64,000 nucleotides of DNA. Origin: Comamonas suwonensis (GTDB lineage: Bacteria; Pseudomonadota; Gammaproteobacteria; Burkholderiales; Burkholderiaceae_C). Positions within the stretch are counted from its first letter, which is position 1, and the number at the start of each line of letters is the position of its first letter. Positions 16,554 to 25,858 of the stretch are shown piece after piece. The DNA lies in NCBI RefSeq assembly GCF_012844455.2, contig NZ_JABBCQ020000002.1:124001-188000 (forward strand), read 5' to 3'. A model generated the notes under the pieces. That model was given only the letters and a program-made list of their open reading frames with translations. It was not told where the DNA came from and ran no database searches. Position numbers and translations under genes: made by a program.

Positions 16554-16629
16554 TCCTTAATAGCTCAGTTGGTAGAGCGCCGGACTGTTAATCCGTAGGT
16601 CCCTGGTTCGAGCCCAGGTTGAGGAGCCA
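16554..16629 (+). tRNA. tRNA-Asn (GTT), copy 3
   Basis: The same tRNA with one change in the acceptor stem (TCCTTAA instead of TCCTCAA), which turns one C-G pair into a T-G wobble. It still folds. The anticodon is GTT and CCA is encoded. Confidence 0.97.
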
Positions 16630-16634
16630 CCATA

Positions 16635-16673
16635 AAAAGCCTGTATGTTCACGCATACAGGCTTTTCTTTTTT
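16635..16673 (+). terminator. Terminator of the tRNA-Asn cluster
   Basis: AAAAGCCTGTATG and CATACAGGCTTTT form a 13-bp stem with a six-base loop, followed by CTTTTTT. It starts six bases after the third tRNA and may also serve the convergent small gene. Confidence 0.9.
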
Positions 16674-16680
16674 GCCACCC

Positions 16681-16986
16681 TCAAGCAGCGCGAACCACGC
16701 CACTGACCGGCGCTGCATCTACTGCAACGGCCTTTTGCACTGCACGTGTCGGATAGGCATAGTGATGCGGCACCGCAGGAGCATGTTGGTCACCCTGCTC
16801 CCAGGCGTGCAGCTCTTCTTCAAGCCGCGTCGCTCGTTCGGCATACATCTGCGCAGATGACTGGTAATGCTCTGCCGCAATCGTGTGCTCCAGCATGGCC
16901 ATGCGCGCCTCCTGCAGGTAGGCACGTGTACGGCGGATATAGCGCGGCTCGGAGCGCCCAAAGCCAAAAATCTTGCCGAAAAACAT
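16681..16986 (-). CDS. Hypothetical 101-residue protein with helical charged core
   Basis: I do not recognise this protein. It is probably a real gene because a near-perfect Shine-Dalgarno (AAAGGAGGT) lies 5 bp before the ATG at 16986. The N-terminus MFFGKIFGFGRSEPRYIRR is short and aromatic/basic, with no clear signal peptide. Residues about 20-66 (YLQEARMAMLEHTIAAEHY, then AERATRLEEELHAWEQ) look like a continuous amphipathic or coiled-coil helix, and the tail is rich in Ala, His and Val. It ends next to the tRNA terminator, and upstream of it is gene-poor DNA. It could be a lineage-specific accessory gene. Confidence 0.65.
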   Translation of the reverse strand: MFFGKIFGFGRSEPRYIRRTRAYLQEARMAMLEHTIAAEHYQSSAQMYAERATRLEEELHAWEQGDQHAPAVPHHYAYPTRAVQKAVAVDAAPVSGVVRAA

Positions 16987-17559
16987 GTCGACCTCCTTTA
17001 CTAATGATCAAGTGCGTCTATCGCACTCATTCATCAAGCAACACTGCCAGCGTAATGAGTCCAGGTTCTAGCAACTGTCCCACTCCAAGAGTTCCCCCCG
17101 TAGGATAGCTACCCGCCCACACAACCCCAAGCAAAGCACCGATATGCCTCAGAATTCTGCATCAGCACCATATAAAGCATGTAGGTTTACACCCACGCAC
17201 TTTTGTAACACTTCAATTCATGCAAAATGCCTGCGCAATTGCGAAAGCATCCGCTACGCCTCCGCAGAATCCAGGCCATCAAATGCAGCCTACGCTTGAT
17301 CTTGCAACGAACCTCCACTTGAGAGTGAATCAACTTCTCAAGCAGCGCCAGCGAACTGAATCACACCGCATTTGGTGAAGGCTAGTTTATTGAAGTACAA
17401 GCGCCAGACTTCACGAACTTGGGGAGTCAGCCCCCTCCCCCCCAGACACGGCTCATCGCTTATCTTTCACATAGGCATAGGACCGCACATACAACTAAGC
17501 ACATAGATACGATCGAAGTCAACACCCACGATCAGCACCATCAACGCTAGTCAACCTCA
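16987..17559. other. Gene-poor spacer before the IS remnant
   Basis: About 570 bp without a credible reading frame on either strand and with lower GC than neighbouring genes. It presumably holds the promoter of the small minus-strand gene. I saw no repeats, RNA genes or recognisable gene fragments in it. Confidence 0.5.
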
Positions 17560-18375
17560 GAAAAGTCGGCCTTGATTCGCAAAACACATGCACCTGGCAT
17601 GAGTACGTCGCTCGTGACCCGCCAGGAAGGCCTATCGGCCAGTTTTGCTACTTACTTGGCGCAGACGAGCGGGACGGTGCGCTAGTCGCGACAGGAGCCT
17701 TCGAAGCGGTTTCGCCTGCATCGCAATTAGCCCCAGCCCGCGCCTAGATCGCCAAGCTGTAACGCACACGGAGCAAGAAGAACTTTGAGGACGAGATTCT
17801 CAAGGAAGCCGTGGAGGTCACCGCCGCAAAAAGAGAATTGCGCGCTCGCCCTTACTGCCCAAGGACAGCCAATGAAGTCTGTCGGCCTGCCATGACCTTG
17901 AGATACTGGCGTGGCGGGCTTGGGAGGATAAAAGGCTGCCGTGCGAGCCGTGCGCAAAATGCTTGCACAGGCTGCAGAACAACGCTTCGGCGCGGCCTAT
18001 GACATCCCTATGGATAATCCTCAGCGGCAACGGCGATACCTTTATCGCACACGAGACGCGCACAGTTGCAAGGTCACTGGATATCAAGCCACCAACATTA
18101 CCCATGCGCAGCCCACAAAGCAATGTGCATGACAGAGAGCGTCGTCACACCCTCAACGAGACCACATAAGCCGCATGGATCTGCGCGGTGCATCAGCCGT
18201 ACCGGCGCAATTGGCACAGGAATTTGGGCACTTCAACGAAATCCATCCACGTTCGAGTTTGAAGCTGATGTTGCCCAGGGAGTCCAGAAGACGGCAGAAC
18301 CCCTCTATCCACCAGGAACTGGATTGTTTCCAGAACTACCAGGAAAAAGATCACTGGCAGCGCCCCATCGACTGA
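17560..18375 (+). pseudogene. Decayed IS2-group (IS3 family) transposase genes
   Basis: Fragments of both transposase reading frames can be read in order. OrfA: EKSALIRKTHAPGMSTSLVT from 17560, then after a frameshift LVATGAFEAVSPASQLAPAR, then KKNFEDEILKEAVEVTAAKR near 17778-17840, with two in-frame stops between. These match the helix-turn-helix and leucine-zipper parts of IS2-type OrfA. OrfB: KMLAQAAEQRFGAAYDIP near 17957, then SGNGDTFIAHETRTVARSLD and MRSPQSN (18020-18130), then after another frame change LAQEFGHFNEIHPRSSLKLM (from about 18208) and PRESRRRQ. The second catalytic Asp of the DDE triad is Gly (SGNG for TDNG) and most of the OrfB N-terminus is deleted. The element cannot be active. 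Terminal inverted repeats were not found. Confidence 0.82.
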
Positions 18376-18766
18376 GCGCCCTCTTCTAGCATCATCAAGC
18401 TCTGCCAGACTTCACAAAGCACCTGAGATCAGCTCCAGTTCATTGGCAGTAAAGCACGTTAACGTTTTGACAGTTTCCTGCAGCCGATGCGTTGTCACTT
18501 CTTGCAAGGAATCACCGACATTGAACAATGTAAACAGCACCCCTCCAAGCATTGGCACCAGAAAAAACAATACTGATGACGGTGAACCGCAGTAAAGGCT
18601 GCTTCAGCGAATCAAGCGCGTGTGAACACTTGGGGAGACCTCTTGTCGTGAGCGGCACGAAGGCCGCCTGCTTATCCGCTAGTTAAAGCAAGAACAATCT
18701 TTCTCACGACAAATACATTCTCAAAAATTAATGCAGTTTGCCTATTGCCAAAACATCTACACAAAA
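18376..18766. other. Gene-poor spacer with a possible decayed membrane-protein fragment
   Basis: No intact gene. On the minus strand between about 18590 and 18423 an open frame reads SVLFFLVPMLGGVLFTLFNV followed by SLQEVTTHRLQETVKTL, a membrane helix then a polar helix. This is reminiscent of the end of a truncated sensor or chemotaxis-type protein, but it has no good start and I cannot assign it. The rest holds nothing I can identify. Confidence 0.35.
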
Positions 18767-20053
18767 TTACTTACCTTGCAGGTATTTCATAACGCCACAG
18801 GCAATATGCACACCCGATGACATGCATGCGGTCAGCAGATAACCCCCTGTAGGCGCCTCCCAGTCCAGCATTTCCCCAGCACAAAACACCCCAGGAAGCG
18901 CTGAGCACATGCCATGTTCATCCAGAGCTTCAAGACGCACGCCGCCCGCAGTACTAATGGCTTCATCAATAGGGCGCGGCGCATTCACCGTCAAAGGCAC
19001 TGCCTTGATCGTTGCAGCTAAGCGTAAGGAATCTGCCATTCCATCTTTACCAAGAACTTCATACAGAAGACCGGCCTTGATGCCATCCAGACCCAACCTC
19101 CCTTTGAGGTGGCTACTGAGGCTGCGCGAACCCCGCGGGTGCATGACCTCTTTCAGCACACGCTCGGCGCTAAATTGCGGCAGCAAATCCAGCTCAAGCG
19201 TCGCATGCCCCTGACGAGCAATACAGTCCCGCAGCATGGAAGAAACAGCATAAATCAGGCTACCTTCCACCCCCGTCTGTGTCGCGACAAATTCACCCTG
19301 GCGCGCAAAGCGGGCGCCCTGGTCATCGGTGAATCGCAGAACCACAGGCTTGAAAGGCTGACCGGCAAAGCGCTGAACAAATAGGTCGCTCCAGCCTGCT
19401 GCACGCCCCCCTGCCCCACCCACATCAAAGCCACAGTTGGCTGCTTGCAGTGGCGCAAGATCTACACCCTGGCCTTCAAGCAACGGAGCCCATGCGCCAT
19501 CAGAGCCCAGACGAGCCCAGCTTGCACCGCCGGCTGCCAGCACAAAAGCCTTACAGCTCACCTTAACCTTCGCATTTTCCGTCTGCAGCACGGGCTTTCC
19601 ATCTGCATCCCAGCCCAGCCAACGATGGCGCATATGAAACTTGACCCCTTGGGCTTTCATACGCACCAACCAGGCGCGCAGCAGTGGCGCCGCCTTCATA
19701 TCTGCGGGAAAGACTCGGCCCGACGTACCCACAAAGGTATCAAAGCCCAAGCTTGCAGCCCAGGCCTTCAATTCTTCTGCACCCCAATGCTGCAACCAGG
19801 GCGTCAACTCCTCAGTACGAGAGCCATAACGCGTGACAAAACTCGCAAACTCCTCTGAATGCGTGAGGTTGAGCCCTCCCTTGCCAGCCATGAGGAACTT
19901 ACGCGCAGCCGAGGCCTTGGCCTCAAACACTCGCACAGACAAACCAGCCTGCGCCAACTGCTCAGCCACCATCAGCCCGGCAGGGCCTGCACCCACTACT
20001 GCCACATCACAGACCACTTCAGAATCGGCCACCAACGGCTCCGAGAAACTCAT
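18767..20053 (-). CDS. HI0933/YhiN-type FAD-dependent oxidoreductase
   Basis: Flavoprotein of the HI0933-like (YhiN, TIGR03862) family, function unknown. [20 protein letters not shown] is the FAD-binding fold, and [17 protein letters not shown] is the diagnostic motif of the family. [20 protein letters not shown] near the C-terminus is the second FAD contact. The start ATG 20053 ([13 protein letters not shown]) gives 428 residues; the longer frame from 20176 adds an unconserved leader that would also cover the divergent promoter region. It is divergent from trxA. Substrate cannot be told. Confidence 0.9.
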   Translation of the reverse strand: MSFSEPLVADSEVVCDVAVVGAGPAGLMVAEQLAQAGLSVRVFEAKASAARKFLMAGKGGLNLTHSEEFASFVTRYGSRTEELTPWLQHWGAEELKAWAASLGFDTFVGTSGRVFPADMKAAPLLRAWLVRMKAQGVKFHMRHRWLGWDADGKPVLQTENAKVKVSCKAFVLAAGGASWARLGSDGAWAPLLEGQGVDLAPLQAANCGFDVGGAGGRAAGWSDLFVQRFAGQPFKPVVLRFTDDQGARFARQGEFVATQTGVEGSLIYAVSSMLRDCIARQGHATLELDLLPQFSAERVLKEVMHPRGSRSLSSHLKGRLGLDGIKAGLLYEVLGKDGMADSLRLAATIKAVPLTVNAPRPIDEAISTAGGVRLEALDEHGMCSALPGVFCAGEMLDWEAPTGGYLLTACMSSGVHIACGVMKYLQGK

Positions 20054-20267
20054 ACTTCTATTACCTAATTCAACAGGCAGCCAACGGACTACCAAAGGCT
20101 GCGCAGAATACCACCGCAGGCATTTCTGCGATAAGACAGGCACTATTAACGTCATAGCTGCAAACAACCGCCACACAATGCAGCGGGAGATGAGTTTCTG
20201 TCACAATCAAGTCACTAGGCGGATACACCGTCAACCTTTTTTGATTCAAGAAAATCCAGGACTACAA

Positions 20268-20597
20268 ATGGCTAGCGAATTGATCAAGCACATCACTGAT
20301 GCAAGCTTTGAATCTGACGTACTGCAACCCGGCACTACGGTGCTGGTAGATTACTGGGCTGAATGGTGCGGCCCCTGCAAGATGATTGCACCCATCCTGG
20401 ACGATGTGGCTGAAAGCTACAAAGGCAAGGTGCTGATCGCCAAGATGAACGTGGACGAAAACCGGGAAATTCCTGCCAAATTTGGCATTCGCGGCATCCC
20501 CACACTGATGCTGTTCAAGGATGGCCAGCTGGCCGCCACCAAGGTGGGGGCTTTGAACAAGACTCAGCTGTCGGCATTCCTCGACCAGCACATCTGA
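20268..20597 (+). CDS. trxA: Thioredoxin 1
   Basis: Cytoplasmic disulfide reductase, 109 residues. The active site W33-C-G-P-C37 and the cis-proline loop [12 protein letters not shown] are present. ATG 20268 ([16 protein letters not shown]) is preferred; the upstream frame to 19833 is spurious and overlaps the divergent flavoprotein gene. Gene order trxA-rho is common in proteobacteria. An intrinsic terminator separates it from rho here. Confidence 0.97.
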   Translation: MASELIKHITDASFESDVLQPGTTVLVDYWAEWCGPCKMIAPILDDVAESYKGKVLIAKMNVDENREIPAKFGIRGIPTLMLFKDGQLAATKVGALNKTQLSAFLDQHI

Positions 20598-20607
20598 TGT
20601 GCTCAGC

Positions 20608-20641
20608 AAACAGGGCTTCATTTGAGGCCCTGTTTGTTTTT
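20608..20641 (+). terminator. Intrinsic terminator of trxA
   Basis: AAACAGGGC and GCCCTGTTT pair around a short loop, followed by GTTTTT. Confidence 0.85.
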
Positions 20642-20871
20642 GGGCTTGACCCCCAACATCTGCAGATCGCCCAAAGCAGGCAGCAGATGACAGGCCCTAA
20701 ATAAATAGCTTGCAGGCTGTGCCGCTTTTCCTGTCATAATGGTTAAACCGCCGGCCACCGCATGGGACCGCGCTGGATTTTTCTTCAGGCAAGCCTGCCC
20801 ACTTTCACAGTGTTTCGTTAGGCTCTACGCCTCCCCCCTGGTTATTCTCACTCCACGCTTGGAGTCATTTC
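20642..20871 (+). promoter_or_regulatory. rho promoter and leader
   Basis: About 230 bp before rho with a possible promoter: TTGCAG (20710-20715) and CATAAT (20735-20740), with rather wide spacing of 19 bp. The ~120-nt leader after it has a C- and U-rich stretch (about 20780-20850), which would suit the known autoregulation of rho by Rho binding to its own leader. The regulatory part is inference. Confidence 0.4.
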
Positions 20872-22134
20872 ATGCACCTTAATGAACTCAAGGCACTGCA
20901 CGTGTCTGAAGTCTTGAAGCAGGCCGAAGCGCTTGAGATCGAAAACGTCGGTCGCATGCGCAAGCAAGAACTGATGTTCGCCATCATCAAAAAGCGCGCA
21001 AAAGCGGGCGAACAAGTTTTTGCCGACGGCGTGCTCGAAATTCTGCCCGACGGCTTTGGCTTCCTGCGCAGCCCCGACACAAGCTATACAGCCAGCACGG
21101 ACGATATCTATATATCCCCTAGTCAGGTGCGCCGCTTCAATCTCCACACCGGCGACATGATCGAAGGCGAAGTGCGCATCCCCAAGGATGGCGAGCGCTA
21201 CTTTGCCCTGACCAAGCTCGACAAGGTCAACGGCAACCCACCCGAACAAAACAAGCACAAGGTGCTGTTTGAAAACCTGACCCCTCTGTTCCCCAAGGAG
21301 CAGTTGCGCCTTGAACGCGACATCAAGGGTGAAGAAAACATTACCGGCCGCATCATTGACATCATTGCACCCATCGGCCGCGGCCAGCGCGCACTGATTG
21401 TTGCCCCTCCAAAGAGCGGCAAGACCATGATGATGCAGAGCATTGCTCACGCCATCACATCCAACTACCCAGATGTACACGTGATGGTGCTGCTGGTCGA
21501 CGAGCGCCCCGAAGAAGTGACGGAAATGCAGCGCTCGGTCAAGGGCGAAATCATTGCCTCCACCTTCGACGAGCCCGCCACACGCCACGTTCACGTGGCC
21601 GAAATGGTTGTCGAGCGCGCCAAGCGTCTGGTAGAACTGGGCAAGGATGTGGTCATTTTGCTGGACTCCATCACCCGCCTGGCACGCGCCTATAACAACG
21701 TCGTGCCTTCGTCGGGCAAGGTGTTGTCGGGTGGTGTGGACTCCAACGCTCTGCAGCGCCCCAAGCGCTTCTTTGGCGCGGCCCGCAAGGTGGAAGAAGG
21801 TGGTTCTCTGACCATCATCGCCACAGCGCTGGTCGATACCGGCAGCCGCATGGACGAAGTGATCTTTGAAGAGTTCAAGGGTACAGGTAACAGCGAACTG
21901 CACCTGAACCGTCGCCTCTACGAAAAGCGCGTTTTCCCTGCCATCGAACTCAACAAGAGCGGCACACGCCGCGAAGAGTTGCTGCTGGCTCCCGAGATTC
22001 TGCAAAAGACGCGTATCTTGCGTCAGTTCATGTACAACATGGATGAGATCGAATCCATGGAGCTGATGATCAAGAACATGAAGGCGACGAAGAACAACGT
22101 CGAATTCTTCGACATGATGCGTCGCGGCGGTTAA
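20872..22134 (+). CDS. rho: Transcription termination factor Rho
   Basis: Hexameric RNA helicase that ends transcription at C-rich unstructured sites. The 420 residues follow the standard order: N-terminal helical domain starting [20 protein letters not shown], an OSB-type RNA-binding domain ([17 protein letters not shown]), Walker A (APPKSGKT), Walker B with [12 protein letters not shown], the Q-loop region and the R-loop [15 protein letters not shown]. All motifs appear intact. It has its own promoter region and is followed by an intrinsic terminator and then rpmE2, a common neighbour. Confidence 0.98.
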   Translation: MHLNELKALHVSEVLKQAEALEIENVGRMRKQELMFAIIKKRAKAGEQVFADGVLEILPDGFGFLRSPDTSYTASTDDIYISPSQVRRFNLHTGDMIEGEVRIPKDGERYFALTKLDKVNGNPPEQNKHKVLFENLTPLFPKEQLRLERDIKGEENITGRIIDIIAPIGRGQRALIVAPPKSGKTMMMQSIAHAITSNYPDVHVMVLLVDERPEEVTEMQRSVKGEIIASTFDEPATRHVHVAEMVVERAKRLVELGKDVVILLDSITRLARAYNNVVPSSGKVLSGGVDSNALQRPKRFFGAARKVEEGGSLTIIATALVDTGSRMDEVIFEEFKGTGNSELHLNRRLYEKRVFPAIELNKSGTRREELLLAPEILQKTRILRQFMYNMDEIESMELMIKNMKATKNNVEFFDMMRRGG

Positions 22135-22177
22135 TAAATTGCCATATACGGGCTTTAGCCTGTATTAAACTCATCAG

Positions 22178-22206
22178 GCCCGCCACGTTATAATGGTGGG
22201 CTTTTT
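22178..22206 (+). terminator. Intrinsic terminator of rho, overlapping a TATAAT
   Basis: GCCCGCCA (22178-22185) pairs with TGGTGGGC (22194-22201) followed by TTTTT. The loop contains TATAAT (about 22189-22194), which could also be the -10 box of the rpmE2 promoter. Confidence 0.75.
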
Positions 22207-22293
22207 CTATTGCGGAAAGTACGCTTGATTAACCACTGCTACAAGGGTTGTAGCAGGTCAGGCACGGCTACCGCACTTGACCAAAGGAAGATC

Positions 22294-22539
22294 ATGAAAG
22301 AAGGCATTCACCCTAACTACCGCGAAGTTCTGTTCGTGGACATGTCCAACGGCTTCAAGTTTGTGACCCGTTCGTGCGTGAACACCAAGGAAACAGAAAA
22401 CTTCGAAGGCAAGGAATACCCCCTGTTCAAGCTGGACACGACTTCTGAGTCGCACCCCTTCTACACTGGCACACAAAAGTCGGTGGACAACATGGGTGGC
22501 CGCGTGGAGAAGTTCCGCAACCGCTTCGGCAAGAAGTAA
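22294..22539 (+). CDS. rpmE2: 50S ribosomal protein L31 type B
   Basis: 81-residue ribosomal protein. It is the type B (C-minus) form: it begins [20 protein letters not shown] and lacks the zinc-binding cysteine set of type A L31, keeping a single Cys (TRSCVNT). ATG 22294 is preceded by AAAGGAAG. It has its own transcription signals: a possible promoter inside the rho terminator and a strong terminator downstream. In many bacteria the type B paralog is induced by zinc shortage; here no Zur site was recognised and it may be the only L31. Confidence 0.96.
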   Translation: MKEGIHPNYREVLFVDMSNGFKFVTRSCVNTKETENFEGKEYPLFKLDTTSESHPFYTGTQKSVDNMGGRVEKFRNRFGKK

Positions 22540-22558
22540 TTTTTACTTTTTCGCTGAC

Positions 22559-22594
22559 AAAGGCAGCTCGGGCAACCGTGCTGCCTTTTCTTTT
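22559..22594 (+). terminator. Intrinsic terminator of rpmE2
   Basis: AAAGGCAGC and GCTGCCTTT form a stem around a 12-base loop, followed by TCTTTT. Confidence 0.85.
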
Positions 22595-22713
22595 GAGGTC
22601 TGCTCCGCAGCGCCCTCAACGCTCCTATCATCGCAGCACCCTGCGCTTTATTTTCCAGCGCTACCGCTTGATCTGGCCGTGCAACTTTGCACCGCCGCTA
22701 CTGGATTGATTGT

Positions 22714-24441
22714 GTGAACCAGCCCACACCCGCCATCGTTGCCCAAAGCGCTGTGCGCCGCCTGCCTCGCTGGGCATTGCTTTTGCTGTGCCTGGCCTAC
22801 GTCATTCCTGGCTTTGTCATGCGTGGCCCCTGGCGCTCCAACGACATGGAGGCCTTTGGCTTCATGCGGGAGCTGGCTCTGGGCCACACCAGCTGGCTGG
22901 CACCCAAGCTCTCCGGCCTTTCCCCTAGCATGGATGGCCTGCTGCCCTACTGGCTGGGTGCCCTGTCGTTGCAAGGCTTTGGGTGGCTGATCGGGCCCGA
23001 GATGGCCACACGTCTGCCGTTTATTGCACTACTGGTTCTCACGCTGGGTGCTACCTGGTGGGGCGCCTACTACCTGGCCCGAACCCCTGGCGCACAGCCC
23101 GTTGCCTTTGCCTTTGGCGGCGAAGCACAGCTGATTGACTACTCCCGTGCCATGGCCGATGCGGCATTGCTGGCACTAGTCGCCACACTGGGGCTGGCCC
23201 AGCCATCCCATGAAACGACCAGCTACGTCACCCAGCTGGGCTGCACGGCGCTGGTCTTTTTTGCGGTGGCCGCCATGGCCTACCACCCCAACAAATCTGC
23301 TGTTGCACTTCTCATCGGCCTGCTGGGTCTGGCCCTGAGCGGCGCGCCTACCATGGCCATACTATTTGGTCTGGGCGGCAGTCTGATTGCCTTCACGCAG
23401 CACAGCTGGGGCGATAACCCCGGTCGCGCCCATCGTCAAGCCCGCATCTGGGCTGCGGCATGGCTGGCGGCCACGGTTCTGGCCGCCATGCTGACCACCG
23501 CCCTTGACCAATGGGTCTGGCACCTGGTGGATTCCGTCAGCGACCTGAGTGGACTGCTGCAGCTGCTGTTGTGGTTCTGCTGGCCCGCATGGCCGCTGGC
23601 TTTGTGGACACTGTGGGTCTGGCGCCGTCAGATTTCGTCGCCCCGCAAAAACGCTCATTTGTCCATTGCCTTGCTGTTTGCAGGAGTGCCCGTCGCCGCC
23701 TGCCTGAGCAGCACCCCCGCAGACCGCGCCCTGCTGCTCGGCCTGCCTGCCATTGCCACGCTAGCTGCCTTTGCACTGCCCACCTTCCGCCGCAGCATCA
23801 GCGCGTTAATTGACTGGTTTACGCTGCTGTTCTTCACCGTTTCGGCCATCGCCATCTGGGTGGTCTGGCTGGCATTTCAGACAGGATATCCACCCAAGAT
23901 CGCCTCCAATATTGCGCGACTAGCTCCTCAATTTGAAGCAAGCATTTCCTGGATTTCAGTTCTGACTGCACTGATCGCCACAGCCAGCTGGTTTGCGCTG
24001 GTGGTCTGGCGCACCTCGCGCAATCGCGCCGCCATCTGGAAGAGTCTGGTTCTGCCTGCAGGCGGCGCCACGCTGAGCTGGGTGCTTCTGTCCACACTCT
24101 GGATCGCACCACTGGACCATGCGCGCAGCTATGAATTTCAGATGACCCAACTGGCCGATGAGATGCAAAAAGCACAGGCCACCGGCTGCGTGCTGACTTA
24201 TGGTCTGGGTCGCTCGCAAATAGCAGCCGTGCGTTACTACACCCATGTAGATACCGCCCTGCTGCGCCACAACCCAACCGCCCCATGCAACTGGGCGCTG
24301 GTCGATGCCGACCGCTGGGCGGGCGACCACAATATCAAGCTGCGCCAGGGCTGGAATGAAGTGAGCCGTATCACCCGCCTGAGCGGCCGCAAGGAAGTGC
24401 TGATTCTGCTCAAGCGCACAGATTCCGCAGCTGTGCAATGA
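22714..24441 (+). CDS. ArnT-like polytopic membrane protein (GT39/GT83-like)
   Basis: 575-residue integral membrane protein with roughly 12 hydrophobic segments. The N-terminal periplasmic loop contains RGPWRSNDMEAFGFMRELAL, in which the acidic residue after a Trp-rich motif resembles the catalytic loop of ArnT/PMT-type glycosyltransferases that use lipid-linked sugars. The last ~110 residues (from about HARSYEFQMTQLADEMQKAQ) form a soluble periplasmic domain. GTG 22714 is taken as the start; TTG 22687 is also in frame. The stop overlaps the MATE gene start by 4 bp, so the two are translationally coupled. Substrate unknown; an envelope glycosylation role is inference. Confidence 0.75.
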   Translation: MNQPTPAIVAQSAVRRLPRWALLLLCLAYVIPGFVMRGPWRSNDMEAFGFMRELALGHTSWLAPKLSGLSPSMDGLLPYWLGALSLQGFGWLIGPEMATRLPFIALLVLTLGATWWGAYYLARTPGAQPVAFAFGGEAQLIDYSRAMADAALLALVATLGLAQPSHETTSYVTQLGCTALVFFAVAAMAYHPNKSAVALLIGLLGLALSGAPTMAILFGLGGSLIAFTQHSWGDNPGRAHRQARIWAAAWLAATVLAAMLTTALDQWVWHLVDSVSDLSGLLQLLLWFCWPAWPLALWTLWVWRRQISSPRKNAHLSIALLFAGVPVAACLSSTPADRALLLGLPAIATLAAFALPTFRRSISALIDWFTLLFFTVSAIAIWVVWLAFQTGYPPKIASNIARLAPQFEASISWISVLTALIATASWFALVVWRTSRNRAAIWKSLVLPAGGATLSWVLLSTLWIAPLDHARSYEFQMTQLADEMQKAQATGCVLTYGLGRSQIAAVRYYTHVDTALLRHNPTAPCNWALVDADRWAGDHNIKLRQGWNEVSRITRLSGRKEVLILLKRTDSAAVQ

Positions 24442-25805
24442 AGGGCGAGCTGCAACACATAGGCCGCCACGCCGGCACGGTGCTGGCTGGCCAGCTGGCC
24501 GTCATGGCCTTTGGCACCACCGACACCATTGTCGCTAGCCGCTATTCCGACGATGCGCTGGCCGCCCTGTCCGTAGGCTCCGCCATTTTCGTCAGCGTCT
24601 ATGCCTCGCTCATGGGCATTTTTCAGGCCCTGCTGCCGCTGTGGGCAGAGCAACGCGGCGCAGGCCAGCCACTGGCTATTGGCCGGTCGCTGCGGCAGTC
24701 CATGTATCTGTGCGTGCTGGCCTGCATGCTTGGCATGGCCGTGCTGCTCATGCCCGATGCGCTGCTGCGCTGGACCGATGTGCCAGACGCGCTTCAGCAC
24801 GAAGTCAAACGCTATCTGGCCGTACTGGCTTGGGGCTTGCCGCCAGCATTGCTGTTTCGCATTTACAGCGCACTGAATCAGGCGCTGGGCCACCCAAAGC
24901 TGGTCACCTGGCTGCAACTGCTTTCGCTGCTGATCAAGATACCGCTGTCCATCTGGTTCACATTTGGAGGCCTGGGCCTGCAGCCCATGGGCGCTGTGGG
25001 CTGCGCACTGGCAACGCTGCTGGTCAACTACACCATGTTTGCCATTGCCCTGTGGCTGGTGCGCGTGCAGGATTTTTATGAGCCACTGGCGCTCTGGACC
25101 AAGCTGGAACCACCAGACTGGAAACAACTCGGGTATTTCTGCCGTCTGGGCGTGCCCGCCGGGCTGGCCATTCTGGTGGAGGTGACCTCCTTCACGCTAA
25201 TGGCCCTGTATGTGGCGCGCCAGGGCTCGCTCTCATCAGCCAGCCACCAGATTGCAGCCAATCTGGCCGCCATTCTCTATATGGTGCCGCTGTCGCTGGC
25301 CATTGCCACCAGCGCCCGCGTCAGCTATTGGCGCGGCGCGGGTGATGAAGCGCAGGCGCGCAGCCTGATTCAGCAGTGCTTCAAGCTCTCAGCCCTTATT
25401 GGAATTACGCTAGCAGCTACGCTTTTAATAGCTCGTGGCTTGATTGTGGACATTTACACAGACTCCCCCAAGGTGCTGGCTCTCGCCTCCTGGTTGCTGC
25501 TCTCTGTGGCCGCCTACCATATAGCCGACTGTGTGCAGACCTACTGTATCTTTGTGCTGCGCTGCTACCGCGTGACCGTGGCTCCGCTGCTCATTTACTG
25601 CGTGCTGCTCTGGGGCGGCGGCCTGGGCATAGGATACTGGCTGACCTACGAATGGCAGGCCGGCCCCGCCTGGCAAGACTGGCAGACCACGCCCATGCTG
25701 TTCTGGGCGTGCAGCGCTGCGGCTTTGTTTGTGACCGCCATTGCCTTCAGCAGCATTCTGTTCAAAGTGATTCGCAGCCCTGAATCAGTCCAGCCCGCCC
25801 AGTAG
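24438..25805 (+). CDS. MATE family efflux transporter
   Basis: Multidrug and toxic-compound extrusion transporter, 455 residues with 12 predicted helices in two MatE halves. Landmarks are GQLAVMAFGTTDTIVASRYS near the N-terminus, and PPALLFRIYSALNQALGHPK and GLGLQPMGAVGCALAT in the first half. It couples drug or metabolite export to a Na+ or H+ gradient. Its ATG lies inside the last codons of the ArnT-like gene (ATGA overlap). A stretch at 25390-25436 resembles the TAGCTGCTAGCG repeat on the opposite strand. It converges with phoR. Confidence 0.92.
   Translation: MKGELQHIGRHAGTVLAGQLAVMAFGTTDTIVASRYSDDALAALSVGSAIFVSVYASLMGIFQALLPLWAEQRGAGQPLAIGRSLRQSMYLCVLACMLGMAVLLMPDALLRWTDVPDALQHEVKRYLAVLAWGLPPALLFRIYSALNQALGHPKLVTWLQLLSLLIKIPLSIWFTFGGLGLQPMGAVGCALATLLVNYTMFAIALWLVRVQDFYEPLALWTKLEPPDWKQLGYFCRLGVPAGLAILVEVTSFTLMALYVARQGSLSSASHQIAANLAAILYMVPLSLAIATSARVSYWRGAGDEAQARSLIQQCFKLSALIGITLAATLLIARGLIVDIYTDSPKVLALASWLLLSVAAYHIADCVQTYCIFVLRCYRVTVAPLLIYCVLLWGGGLGIGYWLTYEWQAGPAWQDWQTTPMLFWACSAAALFVTAIAFSSILFKVIRSPESVQPAQ
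25390..25436 (-). repeat. TAGCTGCTAGCGCTT-type repeat, partial copy 3, inside MATE gene
   Basis: Read on the minus strand, GAGCTATTAAAAGCGTAGCT then GCTAGCGTAATTCC matches the left half of the repeat family. The reading frame of the transporter continues through it. Confidence 0.45.
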
Positions 25806-25822
25806 CGCTGAGTACTGAACCT

Positions 25823-25858
25823 CGCCTCGCTGCTCTTACCGAGAGAGCAGCGAGGCCG
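25823..25858. terminator. Inverted repeat between MATE and phoR genes
   Basis: GCCTCGCTGCTCT and AGAGCAGCGAGGC form a 13-bp stem between two convergent genes; it overlaps the last codons of phoR. It probably terminates or stabilises one or both transcripts. There is no T run. Confidence 0.55.

Noticed and set aside
16311-16629. Three tRNA-Asn copies as a CRISPR-like repeat array
   Set aside because: The repeats are full cloverleaf tRNAs with CCA and the spacers are short tRNA-type spacers. It is a tRNA cluster.
17727-17957. Small minus-strand frame in the gene-poor region
   Set aside because: It lies opposite the decayed IS transposase fragments and has no ribosome-binding site or recognisable motif.
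19833-20267. N-terminal extension of the thioredoxin frame
   Set aside because: Thioredoxin has a fixed size of about 109 residues; the upstream frame is antisense to the flavoprotein gene.
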